DNA of 64,000 bases from positions 146,598-210,597 of the forward strand of contig QEYB01001132.1 in NCBI GenBank assembly GCA_017562135.1, read 5' to 3'. The notes below the pieces were generated by a model. The model saw nothing but the letters and a program-made list of their open reading frames with translations. It was not told the origin of the DNA and did no database searches. Shown one piece after another: positions 13,807 through 25,842 of the stretch; within the stretch, counting starts at the first letter, position 1; each line of letters starts with the position of its first letter. Both the position numbers and the translations under genes were made by a program. The DNA comes from Dipylidium caninum (taxonomy: Eukaryota > Platyhelminthes > Cestoda > Cyclophyllidea > Dipylidiidae).

Positions 13807-14190
13807 ACACTCGACCATAGGGCGCAACGATGAGAATGGACAGTGTGCGTGACGATGACGGGGGTTTACTTTGGGAATGAGGAGAGAATGGTTGAGGGTG
13901 GACGGAAACGGGATGCAGGATTGGAAGCGACGTGGAGAGTTGGAAGGGGATTAGTGGGGGTTTGTGGTCAAGATGGAGGGTGTGAGGTGTGAGGTGTGAG
14001 GTGTGAGGTGTGAGGTTAGGGGTAGCAATTAGATGCAGTGAGAGACGCAAAGGAGGCTTGACAGAGAGGAGACCAAGTGAGGGGCCACCACCTAATTCAC
14101 CTACCTGGTGTTGTAGAAGAGCGGTGAACAAAGCATGTGAAGGGAAGTGAGGAGAGGAGGAAGGCAGCAAGTGAAGTGGAGAGGCAAGAG

Positions 14191-14265
14191 AGAAAGAAAG
14201 AAAGAAAGGAAGAAAGGAAGGAAGGAAGGAAGGAAGGAAGGAAGGAGGGAAGAAGGGGAAGGAAG
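14191..14265 (+). repeat. GAAA/GGAA purine tract
   Basis: A run of agaaag, then ggaagg units. It corresponds to the CTTCC/CTTT tract at 24836-24923 in the right arm. Confidence 0.8.
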
Positions 14266-14772
14266 GGGGTGAGAAGTGAGGGGTGAGGAGGGAGGAGTGA
14301 GGAGGGCGATGAGGGAAGAAAGAGGAGAAGAGGAAATGAAGAATACTGGGGACTGTATAATCGTTTGTGGGACAGAGATAGACAAACCGATGGAAAATTC
14401 GTAAATGGGGAGGCGAGTGGACGGACGGAGAGAGGAACAGATGGCTGAATGGAGAGTTGGATTGACGCACAGAGAGACAGACAAAGAGTAGGAGGAAGAG
14501 AGAGGTAGTTGGGCATGGAGAATGCGGGAGGAGAAGGCGCGAGTAGGGAAATGGGGTGAAGAAGAAGGGGGAGAGAGGAAGATGATTGGCGAGTGGAGAG
14601 AAGAAAGAAGAGACGCCTTCGAAATATCCACTTTTCACCGCGTTTCATAAGAAGGACGCAAACAATCGGAACACGAGGCAGTCCAATTAACATTGACACG
14701 TCCATCGTGAATGCAGCCCTGATGGCTCCCCATTACTTCTCTCTCCTTCTCCACCCACCGACATGGAGAGTC

Positions 14773-14822
14773 GAGGCGAGGCGAGGCGAGGCGAGGCGAG
14801 GCGAGGCGAGGCGAGGCGAGGC
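14773..14822 (+). repeat. GAGGC pentamer array, about 10 units
   Basis: Ten perfect 5-bp units in the left arm. At the matching place in the right arm (about 24250-24270) only one or two units remain, so this is an arm-specific expansion or contraction. Confidence 0.85.
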
Positions 14823-15768
14823 GTCGTGCTGTAGCCAACGTGCTGCCATCTCGTCCACGACTGCTTCGTGTTCTCTCAAGTGAGGGGTGGAACGATCGGT
14901 TTGACGACCTCAATCAGAATGACTGACGAGATCTATCAGTGCCAAGTATATCTACCATCCACTCCTGACATGTCCACGTTATTCGAGCACATCACACAAC
15001 CTCCCGGAGCGTCACCTGCCTCCAAACCCTCCTCTCCGCCATCTCCACTCCGATCGGAGACCTCTTACGCCTCACACGGGGTGCCACCGCTTTCAGTGTC
15101 ACAGTGAAGGTATCCCGCTCTCCTCTCTTTCCTCCTCAACCTACACATCCACACATCCGCGACACTCCTTCTGCCTCTCTACCTTCCACAATGCACCAAC
15201 GAGACTCTTCGTTCACTGGCGTTGACATATCGCCTCCCTCCGCCTATCAACTGCTTCTGATCTCCTCTCCAGAACAGACCACCCACGTCCCCGCCTCTTC
15301 ACTCCCACTCCCACTCCCACTCCCACTCTCACTCCCACCGCCTCCAACTCCACTTCTGCCTCCTCCTACGCCACTTCCAACCCACCACCTCGTGCACACT
15401 GCACACTCCCACCTCCGATTTCCCACACTCAACTCGCATCAACCACCCACTAACCACCACTGACGCCTCCTCGACTCCCGCCTCTTTCCTCATCCTTTCG
15501 TCATCCTTTCCTCATCCTTTCCTCATCCATCACTTCTCCCCTCTGCCCCAACTCACCGTTGACGCTCTTCACCTTCGCGGCGTCGCCTCCAACTGCTTCA
15601 CGCGGTCGAGTCCTGTGTCCACATCTGAGTGCTCACGCGATGCCTCGTTTGGACACACTTCCTCACCGTAGACCACGACTCGCTGACCACCGAACCTCCC
15701 TACCTCCACCCTCCGGCATAGACTTTCCGACCACGCTTCCTCCACTCTCCGAAGGTCCAACTCCACCC

Positions 15769-15831
15769 CACCACCACACCACCACCACCACCACCACCAC
15801 CACCACCACCACCACTACCAACAACAACAAC
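15769..15831 (+). repeat. CAC trinucleotide array
   Basis: About 15 consecutive CAC units followed by CAA units. The mirror copy is the GTG run at 23266-23307. Confidence 0.85.
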
Positions 15832-16263
15832 AAAAGACTCTCCCACGCCATCATTTCATTGTCTCATCGCCTCACCACTTCACCGCTTCACCGCTTCACC
15901 GCTTCACCACTCTACCACCTCACTGCAAGACTGCCGCACTGGCACACTCTTCCGCACATCCACATCTCTGTGAACACGCATTCCTCCCACTTCCGCCACC
16001 TCCACCACTTCTACCGCTTCCATGATTTGCATGACTTGCACCTACCGCGGAGCAGGTGAAACTGCTTTAGTGGTCCTCTTCCAAGCCTACTCCGCCTTCA
16101 CAATCGACTCGAGGACGGTGTTTGCCACTCCCGTGGAGTAGACTACCATGAAGCTCGTAGATCGATTTGCTCTCCTGCCTCATTGTTCTCTCGCCTTCCT
16201 CGAAACTGCACACTGCGGGAGGTTGATTAACGTCTCGTGGCACATCGATATGATGAGGATTCT

Positions 16264-16825
16264 ATGCTTGCCAATATCTTTCTCTGCTTTGGCCTGCCTG
16301 CTTTTCAGCACTTTGTCCCACACTTAGGAGCACCTATTTTCTTCTCTCCCTTTAGCCCCACTTATTTATATAACATTTTTTCTTCCGGCCAATTAAAGTG
16401 CTGCGTTGTTCTTTTAAAGTTCCGCACTTTCGAACGATGGCAGACTTTTATTTCGTCTGGTGTCAATGCGTGGGCTGACAATCCTCTCGCGTGGGCGTCA
16501 ATTGAAAGTGTAGGGAGGGAATTTTGCCCTCTCTTTTTACCAAAACGCCGGCTCTTCACCGTTGATTAGCTCGTCATCCGGCTAATGTTCGTTTGTACGA
16601 AGGAGGTTGAGGGTGTCTGGAGCTGCGGTTACCCAGCGGCATAATCATGAGTTTTATGCGAAATTAGTTCCCTCCTCTGCATGTTTTTGCGTATCTCTGC
16701 GTAATTGTGCCTTGCATGTGTGTGTGTGTGCGTGTGTCTCTGCACCCTTCGACATGCACGCATTGTGCGTGTTCTGACAGGACGGTGACTGGCCAATAGG
16801 CCAACCAGATCGTATCGCGTGGCCG
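16264..16825. other. Upstream region of the homeobox gene
   Basis: Non-repetitive spacer between the left arm and the homeobox promoter, with a short TG/CG dinucleotide run near 16713-16740. I see no gene. Confidence 0.45.
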
Positions 16826-16832
16826 TATAAAT
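16826..16832 (+). promoter_or_regulatory. TATA box of the homeobox gene
   Basis: TATAAAT lies 43 bp upstream of the ATG at 16869, the same spacing as for the peroxidasin TATA box. Confidence 0.45.
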
Positions 16833-16868
16833 GGGCCGATGCGTGGAGGTGATGCACCCAACGTTGTC

Positions 16869-19800
16869 ATGAATTACTACGATCGGTGTGAATGGTTTCC
16901 CATCACCGATCTCGTCGCCTACGAGTCGCAATCTCGCCTGGTTCAATCACAGCAACCCCACGTGTGGACACAGAGCGTCTCCTCGCCAGGATATCCTACT
17001 GGCTTTCATCCCCCCGTCCACAACATCGACTTCGAGTCAATTAACGAGTGTCTTAGTCAGTCCTTCAGCCAGTCTGCCTCTCGTACCAATGACAGGAGCC
17101 AGGGTCAGTCATTTCCACGCCTCTCCAATCCATCCACGATTAATGGCGCCCTAAGTGGACACTCTAAATAGCCGAAATTTGTCCTTATTTCACTTACTTC
17201 CTCTGAGTTTGTTTATCCTATTGTTATTAGTTAAATGGAGGACCCATGTAATTCGGTCTCTCGCCCCGGATTATTGTAATTTTTGGACGTCAGGGCTTTA
17301 GACAAATCATTCCCCATTCCATCCTACCCCTCGAAATCAGCATCATAATCATCACCCCTCCTCCTTCACCGTCCCATCCCATCCCGCCCCGCCTCTGCCG
17401 CGGCTTCTGCCCAGCAGTTCGTGTAACTTCGGGATTTGTGGGACTGTACTTTTAAGAGCTTGTAGGGAATTCGTGCATTTTGAAGAAAAAAAGAACTCGG
17501 TCACACCTAGACGAAAAGCGTTGAATTACCATCCCTGGGTACGTGGAAAGCGTATGGAGTCGGATACTGACAAGAGAACAATCCGTCTACGGCCTAAGTG
17601 TCGTAAGATGTTAGTGAAATTCGGGCTTTTGTTCTACCCCTCTTGCACTTATTCTGCATCCTTATAGTTAGCATATTATACATTTTGAAGAATGAACCTC
17701 TACGTCGCGTAGCTTGTACCCTGTTTTTTTTACATCAACAGACCCTCGATACCTGAAGGCGGTTCATGCGTCCTGTTTAGAGAAGTCAAACATCCTCGAC
17801 GCTGAGGCGATGGAGGTGGAGATGGCTGGGGACGAGGAGGGAGAGGACGAAGGAGACGAAGACGCGAGGAGGAGGAGGAGGAAGAGGAAGAAGACTATGA
17901 AGGGGCGACGGGCGAAGACGAGGAGGCGGAAGAAGAGGCAGTCGCGAGGCGAACTAGCTCCACAAAGATCACCTCTGCAACGATAGCGATATCACATCAA
18001 CGACGAAAATCGAGTGAACATCATCCACCCTCGCGTTCCACCTCCAAACGGAAACCTCGTATCCTCTTCTCCCAAACTCAAGTCTACGAGTTGGAGAAGC
18101 GATTCAATCAACAGCGCTACCTCTCCGCTCCTGATCGCGAACAATTGGCCCTACATTTGAAGATGTCATCACAACAGGTTAGCCGAAAGCAGACGGCGGC
18201 TCCCCCGCCGAGATGTGCAATTTGTGGAAGAGTTTTCCCGCAAAATGGAAAAACTGTTTGATGTTTTCCTAATCACTTCTTACATGTGTGTGCGTGTATG
18301 TGAAAAAAACTACGATGGTGCTGACCGGTTCAAGTGTGAGGTAAACTGGCTCATGATTGTGGCCTCTCGAGTGTTCATCCCGGCTGCTGTGATGGTGCTG
18401 GTGTGTTTGTGTGTGTTCACCGAAGGCAGCATTACAAGAATAGGCGACCTTTGCATTTATTGACATTCCAACGCCCTCCCGCGCCACCGCCGTCTATTCT
18501 CTCCGCCTTCCCCCTCGTCGTCCTCGTCATCTCCGTCGGTATCGTTTCCCTCTGTTTGTGAACAAATACGGCGACAGTTGAAGGTCTGTTTGTCCTCCGG
18601 TGGCTTAACGCCAGTCCCTGCGTGTGTGTTTTACGTGAATTTTAGTTGGGTTGAGGATTTATGGTGTACACACGTAATATTAGACGAAGTATTGTACCCC
18701 GGAGTAGGGGAGACTGTCCCATTTCTACCTCTTTGTGGTACGACGAGTCAAGGCGCATGTCAATGACATTTCCCCCTGCCGTCTGACTGACTGATTGACA
18801 GGCTAGGCCAGGCCAAGGCAAGCCAGGCCAGGCCACCAGACTGACGACATCCTCTCCTGGCTTGGATGCACGTGTGTGGTCTTGTCTGTTTTTGCGACGT
18901 CCTCCTGTCACCTGACACACATCACCTCCTCGCACACGTCCTCGGTTAAACGCTCGCTTTCCCACCACCGTCACGCCATCCCCAGTCAGTCCCCAATTGT
19001 TTCGATAGGCCACAGATGCACACCTCCTTTCCTCTCCACTGCCTTCCTGTGAACGCAAAAACTTCAACTTCCTCGCGTTATACACCATCACAGTCGAGTG
19101 GACGACAGCTGAGCGGTCCACACACCCCGACGGCGACCCTCCGGCTGTCCCTTCTCCCTTTTTACCACTTGAGTAGTCACATTTGTAAACTTACGATGCA
19201 CGCATGACCGCCTAGCTAAATTACGTCCTAATCGCATAACAGGTGCTTTACCAGCACCTCCACGTCCTTCACTTCGTTTCACTTAGTCTACTGCGTCATC
19301 CACAGTGGAATTCACCATCCTTTCGACAATATCATCAGAATTATCATTATAGACGAACACTTTGGTCCCGTACAAAGTAGATGAAGTTGCTTTGTTGGGA
19401 ATACATTTCCTCCTCTTCAAGTGTCCTTTCCCTGGCAATGGACATGGAAAAATCGGGGTTGATGGGGGGGACGCAGAGGAGGAGGAGGAAGAGGAGAGAG
19501 TGTGCATTTTAGGGAGATACCAATTTATTTAAAGCATTGTGGATTTTTAAATCAATCTCAATGCACTTCTGCATTCCTCACTTGATAGTGGAGCCTTGAG
19601 AGAATACACGATCCAGAATGACAAGCGAATTCGCCTTCTGCCGCGTACAATTTGATTGAAGATTAGGAAGTAGAATGGACTCCGGGCAAAGAGGAGGGAA
19701 GAGAATTAGCGGGTGGAAGGCCTGTGTGTCGCTTTTATGTTGCAACTATGGGAAATGTCGTTACCGCCCGTCTAATCCATCAGGATGGCGGTTGCGAGGG

Positions 19801-20737
19801 CATCGGTGGCGATATTAATTAAGGGGGATGTTTCAAATGTTATCAGACGGGATGGATAGCCCTGACCTTGGGTGGTGGGGGGAGGTTGAGGAGAAGGCGG
19901 TTTATTGCCAACTGCCGGGTCAGTCGTGGAACTGTGCAGCCGCCCTCTCGGTCCCCTTCCCGCCTTCCGCTTGGCACAGTCGTTTTTCAGCACACACGCA
20001 CAGATCTTCACTACTTTCAGGCATTCCAGATCCGAGATAGCGTAATAAACTCGCTTCCTACCGAAGAAAGGAAAAGTCCTTACCATTTGCCAGGGTTATA
20101 GACTACTTTTTACCTGCCTTCGGCATCTGTCGTCGCCAAACTGAGTCTAGTAGATCTGACCTTCCTCCATGACAGTTCCATCGGGATCAGAAGCCACGAA
20201 CCACCTGCCCTTAACTAATTCCCTCTTTTCTGGTAGGTTAAAATCTGGTTCCAGAATCGTCGGTACAAACTTAAGCGCCAACTTCAAGAGAAGGGCTTGG
20301 ATGCCTCGATACTGCAGCCCTATCTGACACCTCCACCCTACAGGGAATTTGAAAACTCTCTGCGCAGTTCAGAGGACGCCTACGAGGTGGATTCGGCCAA
20401 AGCTACAGGGACTGGGGAACCCACAACCGCGGCTAGTACACGCACCGAGCAGCCCCAATGGCAGGCCTATTCACCGATGGTTCCACGATCCTGGTACCGT
20501 GGTACGGAGTCCAGAACACCTTGGTTGCCAACGAGCTTCGGCGCCTGTCCCGGGTGGTCCGGTTCGACGTATGCACGACCGCCTATCCAACAGCTTCAAC
20601 CGGTGCCTCACAACACTATCGGCGCATTCTATGACCAGGAGACGGCTTCTTCGGGCACCAGCAGTATCTCCCCCGACCTCGGGAGCAGCGGCGTTTCCTA
20701 CCAGGAGGGCAGCTTGAGTTGTGAGGGCTGTGCCTAA
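16869..20737 (+). CDS. NK-class homeobox transcription factor (NK4/tinman/Nkx2-5-like)
   Basis: A DNA-binding transcription factor acting in the nucleus. Predicted exons: 16869-17103 (ATG near the TATA box, Ser/Gln-rich N-terminus), 17742-18177, and 20237-20737 ending in TAA. The homeodomain spans the second intron, which falls at the usual NK position just before VKIWFQN. Exon 2 ends with [19 protein letters not shown] and further helix 1-2 residues; exon 3 begins with helix 3, [15 protein letters not shown]. Tyr54 marks the NK class, and RKPR.LFSQ.QVYELE plus NRRYK resembles Nkx2-5/tinman more than Nkx2-1/2-2, which have NHRYK. Exon 1 and the start of exon 2 join in phase (phase 1), but the frame of the acidic stretch before about 17870 differs by one base from the homeodomain frame: an indel in the GAG run, an assembly error or an unseen intron. 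The C-terminus is Pro/Ser-rich. The whole gene lies between the two inverted arms. Confidence 0.82.
18178..20236 (+). other. Large intron within the homeodomain
   Basis: About 2.06 kb between CAACAG/gttagc and tggtag/GTTAAA, both phase 0. No coding exon is evident inside; it holds a short aggcca-rich stretch near 18803-18835 and a GGA run near 19468-19495. Confidence 0.6.
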
Positions 20738-22768
20738 GTGACGGGCGCATAATGCCCGCCAGCCCCTCGAGGTTCTCCACCGTCCACACCACTACCATCA
20801 CCTGCATCTTGTCTAGGATCGACACCGTTTTTCAGAGCTCTTCAATATAACACAATTGCATATCTCCGCATACCTCCGATTCGCTCAGCGATTGGGAAGT
20901 TTGAGAGAGATGGAGTTGAGTGTGGAAAACTGGATGGTGGTCATTGGAAGGCGACAGTTGAGTGAAATAGACACACGAACGTCATTTGGACAAGGGGTTT
21001 TGACTTAAGCTCTTCAAGGCGTATCTTTTAAGGTGACATTTCTTCAATGTTAGCGAGTGCATGGGATTTTGATAGACATGAGGCGAATACACCGATCGGG
21101 TAGATATCATCATGCCACTGACCTAGCAAAACGAGAGAATAATTAGCAGCCAGGTCAGTGGGCATGCTGTACACTCGCGCGAGGCCTTTAATCTCCTTCC
21201 TCCGCCGCCGCCGCCGCCGCCGCTTTTATTGACGGGAGGAGGTGGGCGAGTGGATGGATGGACGGGCGGACGAGCCGACGGACGGACGGACGGTCGGATG
21301 GTTGGGGGAATGGGTGGGTGGGTGAACGCTCCGGCTATTGGAGAGAGAGCGAGAGGACGACGATAGGCTCGAAGGCCTACAGGGGGCGATAAGGTCAGGT
21401 CTGGCGGCAACAGCCTAGAAACTTTTATATCATTCTCGAGTACGTACAGAACATGTGTACATACGCGTGTGTGTGCGCGTCTGTTCACAAGCGTGAAATG
21501 CCGTGATCTTCCCAACCGCGGTCATGTCTACCGCGTCTCGAAAATAATCAACGTGTCAACGGTGTTGAGATTAAGTCGCACACCGAGTTCACCAGTATCA
21601 CGCATGCATGACGCCTGCCCAGCGCCGAAGGAAGGGACTGACGGGGCTTAAGAGGGAGAATTCGACCATCCGTCATTTCCCGGCGTCGTTACAGCAAGTT
21701 CACACCATTTTTAAGCCGAAAACTTGACTACTATCTCCCTCCGTCGCATGTAATCAACAGAGGCCTCATTTGAGGCAAAGCGAGAGGGATTTTGGAGACG
21801 CCGCAAAAATGACCTTCGCTAAAGACCCTCTCAAGGCGTGGGTTTGCGAAGTAGATGGAAACCGAGAGGGAATGTCAAAGGGCAGTAGCTAAAACCGGGC
21901 CAAAGATGAGCGCGGCACTCTCCACGCGGCCGACAGCGGCTCCGAAGGGGCGCGAAGCGGGTGCGCAGGAGGCGCGGAGGACGCGGGGAGCGCCGGGAAA
22001 TAGGCGAAGCCTGGGATAACGTCGTCAATAGAACGCAATAGGCTGACAGTCGAGTTATGGCCACGGTGTCTTAGCCACTGGCACTACAAATTCGCCTACT
22101 CTGGACACTCACTGCCTCGGTCATTTGTTCACACCGGGATGGTGCGAAAAGCCATAAATTTGCACCTGCGCAGTAATTATGTTTGGTGAGAAATTTCCCT
22201 TCCTGGTCGGTTTTTCAAAGTTACTTGCCTCATTCCAGCCGAGAGTTCGGCTTGGACAAAAATTATGCGCAAAAGTTTCCTCCAATTTTCATATTTCTAC
22301 GCAAAGGAAGGCTTTACCTCTCACTCAACAGGTGAGGATTTTGAAAATGCCGTCATCTGCGGCACTTTAGCAAAACAAAGGTTCTCCTATACACGAAAAT
22401 GGAAAGTTGTTGTCGGAGGAAGTAAGATGGAGGAAGAGGTGGCAAAGTGAACGTGTGGGGTGGTTGGCAGGAGCCTTGACAAAATTGGCCGATCGAGTAG
22501 AGCGATGCCTCCAAGAGTGTCCGTTTTCGGGGTTGTGGACGTATTTAGTTCAACCAGCGTGGTCGTTTTCAACTTTGGGAAGGTTTATGAAGGATACACT
22601 TGTTATTCAGGCTAGTCCTTAAGATTCACTGCCAAATTGCCCAACTTCGCCACGAAGTTCGTCAACAACCACGAGAAGTCATTGTGTTCTGAGGAGACAT
22701 AGAAGAGGATAAACTGACATGTAGAGAAGCAGGCGATGTCGAAGGTTGAGGCGTCGATTCGATCTCAT
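20738..22768. other. Spacer between homeobox gene and right arm
   Basis: No supportable gene. It includes a CCG trinucleotide run at about 21199-21224 and GGAC/GGGT-like tandem DNA at 21235-21325. Open frames here are low-complexity. Confidence 0.5.
21199..21224 (+). repeat. CCG trinucleotide array, 7-8 units
   Basis: A short perfect ccgccg run in non-coding DNA downstream of the homeobox gene. Confidence 0.8.
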
Positions 22769-23265
22769 TGAATCCTCATCATATCGGTGTGCCACGAGAC
22801 GTTAATCAACCTCCCGCAGTGTGGATTTCCGGGGAAAGCGAGAGAAGAATAAGGCGGGAGAGCAAACCATCTACGAGCAGCATGTTGGTCTACTCCACGG
22901 GGAGTGGCGAAACACTGCGTCCCGAGTCGATTGTGAAGGCGGAGTAGGCTTGGAAGAGGACCGCTAAAGCAGTTTCAACTGCTTGCCGGTAGGTGCAAGT
23001 CGTGCAAAGTCGTGCGAATCGTGAAGCGGTGGAAGTGGTGGAGATGGCGGAAGCGGGACGAATGCGTGTTCACAGAGATGTGGATGTGCGGAAGTGCGTG
23101 TCAGGGTGCCAGTGCAGTGTGGCAGTCTGGCAGTGAGGTGGTGAAGTGGTGAAGTGGTGAAGTGGAGAAGCGGTGAAGTGGTGAGGCGATGAGACAATGA
23201 AATGGTGGCGTGGGAGAGTTTTTGTCGTGGTCACCGCTGTCGCCGTTGTTGTTGTTGTTGGTTGT

Positions 23266-23307
23266 GGTGTGGTGGTGGTGGTGGTGGTGGTGGTGGTGGT
23301 GGTGGTG
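23266..23307 (+). repeat. GTG trinucleotide array
   Basis: About 14 perfect units; mirror of the CAC tract at 15769-15831. Confidence 0.85.
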
Positions 23308-24835
23308 GCGATGTTGGAGTGGCGTTGGACCTTCGGAGAGTGGAGGAAGCGTGGTCGGGAAGTTATGCCGAAGGCGGGGGAGTAGGGAGGTTGGTCGGTT
23401 GGTGGGTGGGTTTGGGTGGTCAGCGAGTCGTGGTCTACGGTGAGGAAGCGTGCCCAAACGAGGCATCGCGTGAGCACTCAGATGCGGACACAGGACTGGA
23501 CCGCGTGAAGCAGTTGGAGGCGACGACGCGAAGGTGAAGAAGAGCGTCAGCGGTGAGTTGGGGCAGAGAGGGGGAGTGATGGATGAGGAAAGGGCGAGGA
23601 AAGAGGCGGGAGTCGAGGAGGCGTCAGTGGTGGTTAGTGGGTGTTTGAGGCGAGTTGAGTGGCGGGAATCGGAGGTGGGAGTGTGCAGTGTGCAGTGTGC
23701 AGTGTGCAGTGTGGGTTGGAAGTGGCGTAGGAGGAGGCAGACGTGGGAGTGGGAGTGGGAGTGGGAAGAGGGCGGGCGGGCGCGGGTGGTTTCTTCTGGA
23801 GGGGAGATCAGAAGCGGTTGATAGGCGGAGAGGGTGGATATGTCAACGCCAGTTAACGGAGAGCCTCGTTGGTGCATTGTGGAAGGTGGAGAGGCAAATG
23901 GAGTATCGCGGGTGTGTGGATGTGAGGGTGGGTTGAGGCGGAAAGAGAGGAGAGCGGGATACCTTCACTGTGACACTGAAAGCGGTGGCACCCCGTGTGA
24001 GGCGTAAAAGGCCTCAGATCGGAGTGGAGATGACGGAGAGGAAGGTTTGGAGGCAGACGATGCTCTGGGAGGTCGTGTGATGTGCTTGGATAACGTGGAC
24101 ATGGCATGAGTGGATGGAAGATGTTCTGGACACTGATAGACCTCGTCAGTCATTCCGATTGATGTATTCAAACCGATGGTGGCACCTCCCACTTGAGAGA
24201 ACACGAAGCAGTCGTGGACGAGATGGCAGCACGTCGGCTACCGTGCGACGCCTCGCCTCACTCGCCATGTCGGCGGATGGAGGAGGAGGAGAGAAGTGAG
24301 GGGGAGTCATCAGGGCTGCATTCACGATGGACGAGTCGATGTTGAAATCGCGGCAGGTGTGGATTGGACTGCCTCGTGTTCCGACTGTTTGCGTCCTTCT
24401 TATGAAACGCGGTGAAAAGTGGATGTTGCGAATGCGTCTCTTCTTTCTTCCCTCCACTCGCGAATCATTTTCCCCTCTCCCCTTGTTCTTCTCCCCATTT
24501 CCCTTTTCGCGCGTTCTCCCGGTCTGCTCATCGCCTTCTCCTCGCGCATCCTCCACGCGCCAACACCCACCTTCCTCTCCTTCTGTCCCTCCCTCGCTCC
24601 CTCCCCCCCCTTCCCCACTCTTTTTCTCTCTGTCTGTCTGTCTGTTTGTCTGTCTGTCCGTCTATCCAACCATCCACTCAGCCAGCTATTACTCTCGCCT
24701 TCCTTCCACCCGCCTCCCGAGTTAAGAATTTTCGATCGGTCTGTCTACCTCTGTCCACAAACAATTAAACAGTCCCCAGCATTCTTCATTTCCTGTTCCC
24801 TCTTTCTTCCCTCATCTCCCTCCTCCTCCTCCTCC

Positions 24836-24923
24836 CTCCCTTCCTTCCTTCCTTCCTTCCTTCCTTCTTCCTTCCTTCCTTCTTCATTTCATCCTTCCTT
24901 TCTTTCTTTCTTTCTTTCTTTCA
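24836..24923 (+). repeat. CTTCC/CTTT pyrimidine tract
   Basis: Mirror of the purine tract at 14191-14265, with a different length and with interruptions. Confidence 0.8.
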
Positions 24924-25330
24924 TTCTCTCTTGCGTCTCCACCTCACTTGCTGCCATCCTCCTCTCCTCACCTCCCCCACCTGCTTTGTTCACCGCTCTT
25001 CTACAACACCCTTTGAGTGAATCAGATGGTGGCCTTTCACTGAGTCTCTTCTCTCTCAAGCCTCCTTTGCGTCTCTCGCTGCATCCAATTGCCACCCCTA
25101 ACCTCCCACCTCCCACCTCCCACCTCCCACCTTCAGCCTCCACCTCCCACCTCACAGCCTCCATCTTGACCCCACTCTTGCTAATTCCCTTCCCAACTCT
25201 CTACATCGCTTCCGATCGTGCATCTCGTTTCTGTCCACCCTCAAGCATTCTCTCCTCCCTCCCACAAGTACAACCCCCGTCATCGTCACGCGCACTGTCC
25301 ATTCTCATCGTTGCGCCCCATGGTCGAGTG

Positions 25331-25343
25331 TCCTTCCTTCCTT

Positions 25344-25375
<32 letters not shown>

Positions 25376-25384
25376 CCTTCTTTC
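25331..25384 (+). repeat. CTTCC pyrimidine tract
   Basis: Mirror of the purine tract at 13711-13806, about half as long and interrupted by ctgc. Confidence 0.8.
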
Positions 25385-25842
25385 AGTCGAGTGAGGCCAA
25401 CCCGACCTCGCCACCAAGGGACGAGCCAATGCCGCCTCCCGACTGCACTGCTGCTCTCTTTAACCCCCTCAATGCCCTTTTCCCTTGGTTCACCACCACC
25501 ACCACCACCACCACCACCACATCGCAGTGGCACACTCGGACACAACTGACGACTCTCCACGCTCAACCCCTACACTTGGCTCACACCTTCAACACCTTCA
25601 ATGCCTTCAATGCCATCAATGCCTTCAATGCCAACATCAGGTGACCCCGTGACCTTGGAAGAGGTCCCACCTTGATGTGATGTGTTGTGAGGGTGGCGAG
25701 GATTTGAGGAGGAAAGCGTAGCTTTTTCATCTGCCTGCCTCAGACTCGGTAGCAGTTGCTTTGCGCAGCAAAACATGTTGAAATACGCAGTACATGGGGG
25801 AAGACCTCAAGGTGCCGTCGTCTCCCCACCGTCCTGCCTACA

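Larger units (their letters stand above)
12846..16263 (+). repeat. Left arm of a large inverted duplication
   Basis: This segment matches the reverse complement of 22769-26268 in collinear order: peroxidasin 3' end, the spacer with TTGAAGGTG repeats (13493-13528), a GGAAG tract (13711-13806), TGTGAGG repeats (13978-14018), a second GGAA/GAAA tract (14191-14265), unique DNA (14340-15110), CCCACT repeats (about 15303-15335), a CAC tract (15769-15831), and a final unique block around 16135-16263. Homology begins within the codons for the peroxidasin motif RLWYESP and stops just after gatgaggatt. Both the arm and its partner are full of short tandem repeats, whose lengths differ between them. Beyond the peroxidasin exon I find no supportable gene in this arm. 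Confidence 0.9.

Noticed and set aside
13697..14638. Minus-strand open frames of up to 313 codons in the left arm
   Set aside because: Low-complexity Pro/Ser/Phe/Leu from the GGAAG tracts; three frames are open together and the right arm does not keep any of them.
14868..15107. A 79-codon open frame with the same start and stop in both arms (right arm 23965-24204)
   Set aside because: The length is preserved, but most of the 29 differences would change the amino acid, which is what unconstrained DNA shows.
23101..23877. 258-codon minus-strand frame with a His-rich run in the right arm
   Set aside because: The His run is the GTG/CAC microsatellite; the left arm breaks the frame.
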